Of a stretch of 64,000 bases of DNA, positions 61,624 to 64,000 are shown piece by piece. Both the position numbers and the translations under genes were made by a program. The notes under the pieces were generated by a model. The model was not told the origin of the DNA and did no database searches. It saw only the letters and a list, made by a program, of their open reading frames with translations. Every line of letters begins with the position of its first letter. Position 1 is the stretch's first letter. The stretch is from Methanobacteriota archaeon (GTDB lineage Archaea > Thermoplasmatota > Thermoplasmata > Methanomassiliicoccales > Methanomethylophilaceae): contig JAEXCH010000003.1 in assembly GCA_023402275.1 (NCBI GenBank), positions 1 through 64,000 of the forward strand, in the 5' to 3' direction.

Positions 61624-61769
61624 ATTACATCGATGGATGTCCAGATGAAGACGGTAAAAGGATGTATTACGAAACATTGTCATTTTCTTTTATTCTCTGT
61701 ATGGAAGTAGTGTATTATCAATGATGTTGCTGTAGCCACAATACGTTCTTTTAGGAGGTGTCCGGGTCG

Positions 61770-61812
61770 ATTGTTCGATTTATCCGACAACTATTGTCGT
61801 GTTTCGAACAAT
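61770..61812. promoter_or_regulatory. Nested inverted repeat upstream of the argC TATA box
   Basis: An outer pair ATTGTTCGA (61770-61778) and TCGAACAAT (61804-61812) encloses an inner pair CGACAA (61785-61790) and TTGTCG (61794-61799) with a three-base centre. Both pairs are perfect. The outer right arm ends just before the TATA-like CATATATA at 61814-61821, where the archaeal BRE would lie, so a bound protein would compete with TFB or position it. It shares TTGTTC/GAACAA with the argG promoter. Confidence 0.6.
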
Positions 61813-61844
61813 ACATATATATCGCTGTTCAATAGTGTGCTAAA

Positions 61845-61858
61845 TCCACATTTGTGGA
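61845..61858 (+). repeat. Short hairpin in the argC 5' leader
   Basis: TCCACA-TT-TGTGGA, six perfect pairs with a two-base centre, about 15 bases before the argC ATG and close to the expected transcription start. It may be a DNA-level dyad rather than an RNA structure, because the loop is too small to fold without opening one pair. Meaning unknown. Confidence 0.35.
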
Positions 61859-61873
61859 GTAGGAAGTACGTAA

Positions 61874-62890
61874 ATGGACAAAGTAGGAATAATCGGAGGC
61901 ACGGGATACACAGGAAGTGAACTGTCCCGTTTGCTTTGCACACATCCTGATGTTGAACTGTCAGTATTGACGTCTCGTCAGAATGCGGGAAAGAAGGTAT
62001 CGGATGTACACACTTTCCTGAAAGGTTATTCGGACATATCATTCACCGAGAAGATCGAACATCCCGAAGATCTGGATCTGGTATTCGTTGCCACACCGCA
62101 CGGTGTTGCGATGAATGAGGTCCCGGGATTGTTGGATGCAGGTGTCAAGCTCGTAGATCTCTCCGGCGATTACCGCCTTCACGATGTGACGAAATACTCC
62201 AAATGGTACGGCCACGAGCATACTGACATCAAGAACCTGCAGAATGCGGTATACGGACTTCCTGAACTATTCCGGGATAAGATAAAAGGAGCGGACCTGG
62301 TAGCGAACCCGGGATGTTATGCTACGTCGGCGATACTCGCATGCGCACCTTTGATGAAAGAGGGCGTTGTTGAAAAAGATGTGATCGTCGATGCTAAGAG
62401 CGGTACGTCAGGGGCAGGAATGGTGCCCTCTCCGCGTCTGCATCATCCTTTCTGCGGCGAATCGATAATCCCTTACAGCGTAGGGACGCACCGCCACACA
62501 CCTGAGATAGAATGCGCAGTGGAGATGTTCTCGGATATGAGTACGAAGGTCACAATGGTGCCTCAGCTCATTCCGATAGTACGCGGCATACTCTCATCAT
62601 GCTACATGAGATTGAACAAGGACATGAGCAACGAAGAGGTTGCCAAGATCTATGAGAAACAATATGGGAAGGAACGTTTCGTTCACTACGTGAAGGAACC
62701 GTCGATACGTGCGGTGGTAGGTTCCAATCATGCACATGTGTCATCCGATGTGATCAATGGGAATGTGGTCGCATTCGGTGTTCTGGACAACCTTGTCAAA
62801 GGTGCATCCGGACAGGCCGTACAGTGTATGAATCTTATGCTTAACTTAAAAGAAACAGAAGGGATAGACACTCCCGGACTGGGGGTATGA
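61874..62890 (+). CDS. argC: N-acetyl-gamma-glutamyl-phosphate reductase
   Basis: ArgC reduces N-acetylglutamyl phosphate with NADPH in ornithine synthesis. The 338-residue protein begins with the Rossmann motif 'VGIIGGTGYTGSELSRLLCT', has the active-site cysteine in 'ADLVANPGCYATSAILACAP' near residue 144, and 'HHPFCGESIIPYSVGTHRHT' near residue 200 with the conserved H-R-H-x-P/T pattern. First gene of argC-argJ; a GGAAG site precedes the ATG. Its stop overlaps the argJ start (ATGA). Confidence 0.95.
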   Translation: MDKVGIIGGTGYTGSELSRLLCTHPDVELSVLTSRQNAGKKVSDVHTFLKGYSDISFTEKIEHPEDLDLVFVATPHGVAMNEVPGLLDAGVKLVDLSGDYRLHDVTKYSKWYGHEHTDIKNLQNAVYGLPELFRDKIKGADLVANPGCYATSAILACAPLMKEGVVEKDVIVDAKSGTSGAGMVPSPRLHHPFCGESIIPYSVGTHRHTPEIECAVEMFSDMSTKVTMVPQLIPIVRGILSSCYMRLNKDMSNEEVAKIYEKQYGKERFVHYVKEPSIRAVVGSNHAHVSSDVINGNVVAFGVLDNLVKGASGQAVQCMNLMLNLKETEGIDTPGLGV

Positions 62891-64000
62891 AGATGATAGA
62901 GGAGATAGAGGGCGGGATCACTACCCCGCAGGGATTCAAGGCGTCAGGCGTTCACAGCGGTGTCAAATACCGTGCGCTGGACCTTGGGATGGTATATTCG
63001 GATGAACCTGCATCAGCATTTGTCGGATACACATCCAATGAGGTGAAGGCTGCGCCTGTACAGGTTATGATGAAGGAGAATTCACCTAAGCTATCGGCAG
63101 TGGTGATAAACAGCGGTAATGCTAATGCACTCACAGGACGCCGCGGGATAGAGGATGCCATAGCAATGAAACAGGCAGTGGCGGCCGAACTTAATATCGA
63201 TCCCATAGAGGTGGGAGTGATGTCCACCGGCCTGATAGGACGTTTCGTGGATATGCACAAGATACGTTATGGGATAAGCCGTGCAGCACGTGAATTGGAC
63301 ATCGGACGTGAGACGGACAATCTGTTCGCGGAAGCGATAATGACGACCGACACGATCAAAAAGGAATGTGCTGTACGTGTGCGTCTCGAGGATGGGACGC
63401 TGGTATACATAGCAGCGACATCCAAGGGAAGCGGTATGATCGCCCCGCACATGAAGGTCCTGCATGGTACCACACTCACCATAATAACAACGGATGCAAC
63501 ACTATCTCCGAAATTCAATGATAAGTGGCAGGAGATACTCGATAACAGTCTGAACATGGTGTCGGTAGATGGGGATCAATCCACAAATGATACCTCGATA
63601 CTGATGGCCAATGGAAAGGCAGGAGGTGCCGTTGCCGACGACGACCCTAGTTTCATTGAGGCCTTGGAACAGGTCATGACCAAGATAGCCAAGACATTGG
63701 CGATGGACGGAGAAGGCGCCACCAAGCTCATCGAGGTACAGGTGACCGGAGCAGAGACAAAAGAGGATGCCCGCAAGGCCGTTCACAAGATAATCAATTC
63801 TCCCCTGGTGAAATCAGCCATATTCGGATCCGATCCAAATTATGGGCGTATAATGATGGCCCTCGGTAACAGCGGGTGCAAGTTCAATCTTGAGGATGTC
63901 CGCCTTACGATCAAAGGAGGAGACATGGAGGTCCCCATACTCGATTCCGGTGCACCTGTGTTCCAAGAGGAACGTGCCGTCGAGGTAGTACGTATGGCAA
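62887..64000 (+). CDS. argJ: Glutamate N-acetyltransferase (ornithine acetyltransferase), 3' end cut by window
   Basis: ArgJ transfers acetyl from acetylornithine to glutamate, recycling the acetyl group. About 371 residues are visible; the family is about 390-410, so few remain beyond the window. 'GVKYRALDLGMVYSDEPAS', 'SAVVINSGNANALTGRRGIE' near residue 80, and 'SAIFGSDPNYGRIMMALGNS' near 315 fit. The self-cleavage region reads KGSGMIAPHMKVLHGTTLTI followed by ITTDA, about four residues longer than the common MIAPNMATML form, with the presumed nucleophile threonine kept in GTTL. The start ATG overlaps the argC stop; another ATG lies two codons downstream. Confidence 0.93.
   Translation, partial: MKMIEEIEGGITTPQGFKASGVHSGVKYRALDLGMVYSDEPASAFVGYTSNEVKAAPVQVMMKENSPKLSAVVINSGNANALTGRRGIEDAIAMKQAVAAELNIDPIEVGVMSTGLIGRFVDMHKIRYGISRAARELDIGRETDNLFAEAIMTTDTIKKECAVRVRLEDGTLVYIAATSKGSGMIAPHMKVLHGTTLTIITTDATLSPKFNDKWQEILDNSLNMVSVDGDQSTNDTSILMANGKAGGAVADDDPSFIEALEQVMTKIAKTLAMDGEGATKLIEVQVTGAETKEDARKAVHKIINSPLVKSAIFGSDPNYGRIMMALGNSGCKFNLEDVRLTIKGGDMEVPILDSGAPVFQEERAVEVVRMA

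Noticed and set aside
61753..61760. AGGAGGTG, a perfect ribosome-binding-like site in the argG-argC gap
   Set aside because: No ATG or GTG frame of coding character follows. A TTG frame 10 bases later overlaps the argC operator and promoter and runs out of frame into argC.
1..64000. CRISPR array, insertion sequence, rRNA or replication origin
   Set aside because: No regularly spaced repeats, transposase-like frames, rRNA sequence or origin-type repeat cluster with a Cdc6 gene was seen.

Overview
The window reads as a gene-dense archaeal chromosome. Its archaeal hallmarks are sn-glycerol-1-phosphate dehydrogenase, archaeosine tRNA-guanine transglycosylase, KEOPS subunits (Pcc1, Cgi121), membrane LonB, Hel308, Pth2, archaeal NadM, archaeal-type ThrRS and the HMG-CoA synthase/thiolase/DUF35 cluster. 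Moderate GC, very short intergenic gaps, surface proteins with InlB-like repeats, a superoxide reductase, an iron-sulfur flavoprotein and bacterial-type thiamine genes together suggest an anaerobic, probably host-associated member of the Methanomassiliicoccales (Thermoplasmatota). This placement is an inference: no methanogenesis gene or rRNA lies in the window.

Layout. 1-7.3 kb: 3' part of carB, a surface protein, pth2, a small protein, tgtA, and pcc1 overlapping tgtA tail to tail. 7.3-11.9 kb: a leu operon on the minus strand (leuA-leuC-leuD-leuB, then pcc1) with a leader that encodes a short leucine-rich peptide. 11.9-19.7 kb: a mosaic surface protein, superoxide reductase, iron-sulfur flavoprotein, egsA, UPF0179, purC, pncC/cinA and nadM. 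19.7-28.3 kb: lonB, a transglutaminase-like surface protein, hel308, thrB-thrC, cgi121 and an ABC-ATPase remnant. 28.3-34.5 kb: the mevalonate-entry operon with its HTH regulator, a two-domain PPK2, a methyltransferase and an AhpD-like protein. 34.5-45.4 kb: acnA; an AT-rich pocket around tRNA-Pro(CGG) with HEPN-MNT and RelB-YafQ type toxin-antitoxin pairs and a second ABC remnant; another transglutaminase-like surface protein; pdxS-pdxT; small proteins; a short FNT channel; and icd. 45.4-57.1 kb: an MMPL/RND transporter, a thiE-thiS-thiF-thiG-thiH-tenI operon, thrS, an FKBP-like protein, a UDG-superfamily protein and a thiD-thiN fusion. 57.1-64 kb: metY, argG-argH, and the divergent argC-argJ operon, which runs off the window.

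The genes are mainly biosynthetic: leucine, threonine, arginine/carbamoyl phosphate, sulfur amino acid, glutamate precursor (aconitase plus isocitrate dehydrogenase), PLP, thiamine, NAD, purine, isoprenoid and archaeal lipid backbone. tRNA modification genes are interspersed. Points that deserve a second look are the leu leader peptide, a shared GAACAA/TTGTTC motif at both arg promoters, a HEPN toxin gene with no ordinary start codon, two orphan ABC-ATPase 3' ends each abutting another gene, a surface protein whose 3' half differs sharply in base composition, redundant thiamine phosphate synthases, and convergent gene pairs whose stop codons abut exactly in TGATCA.
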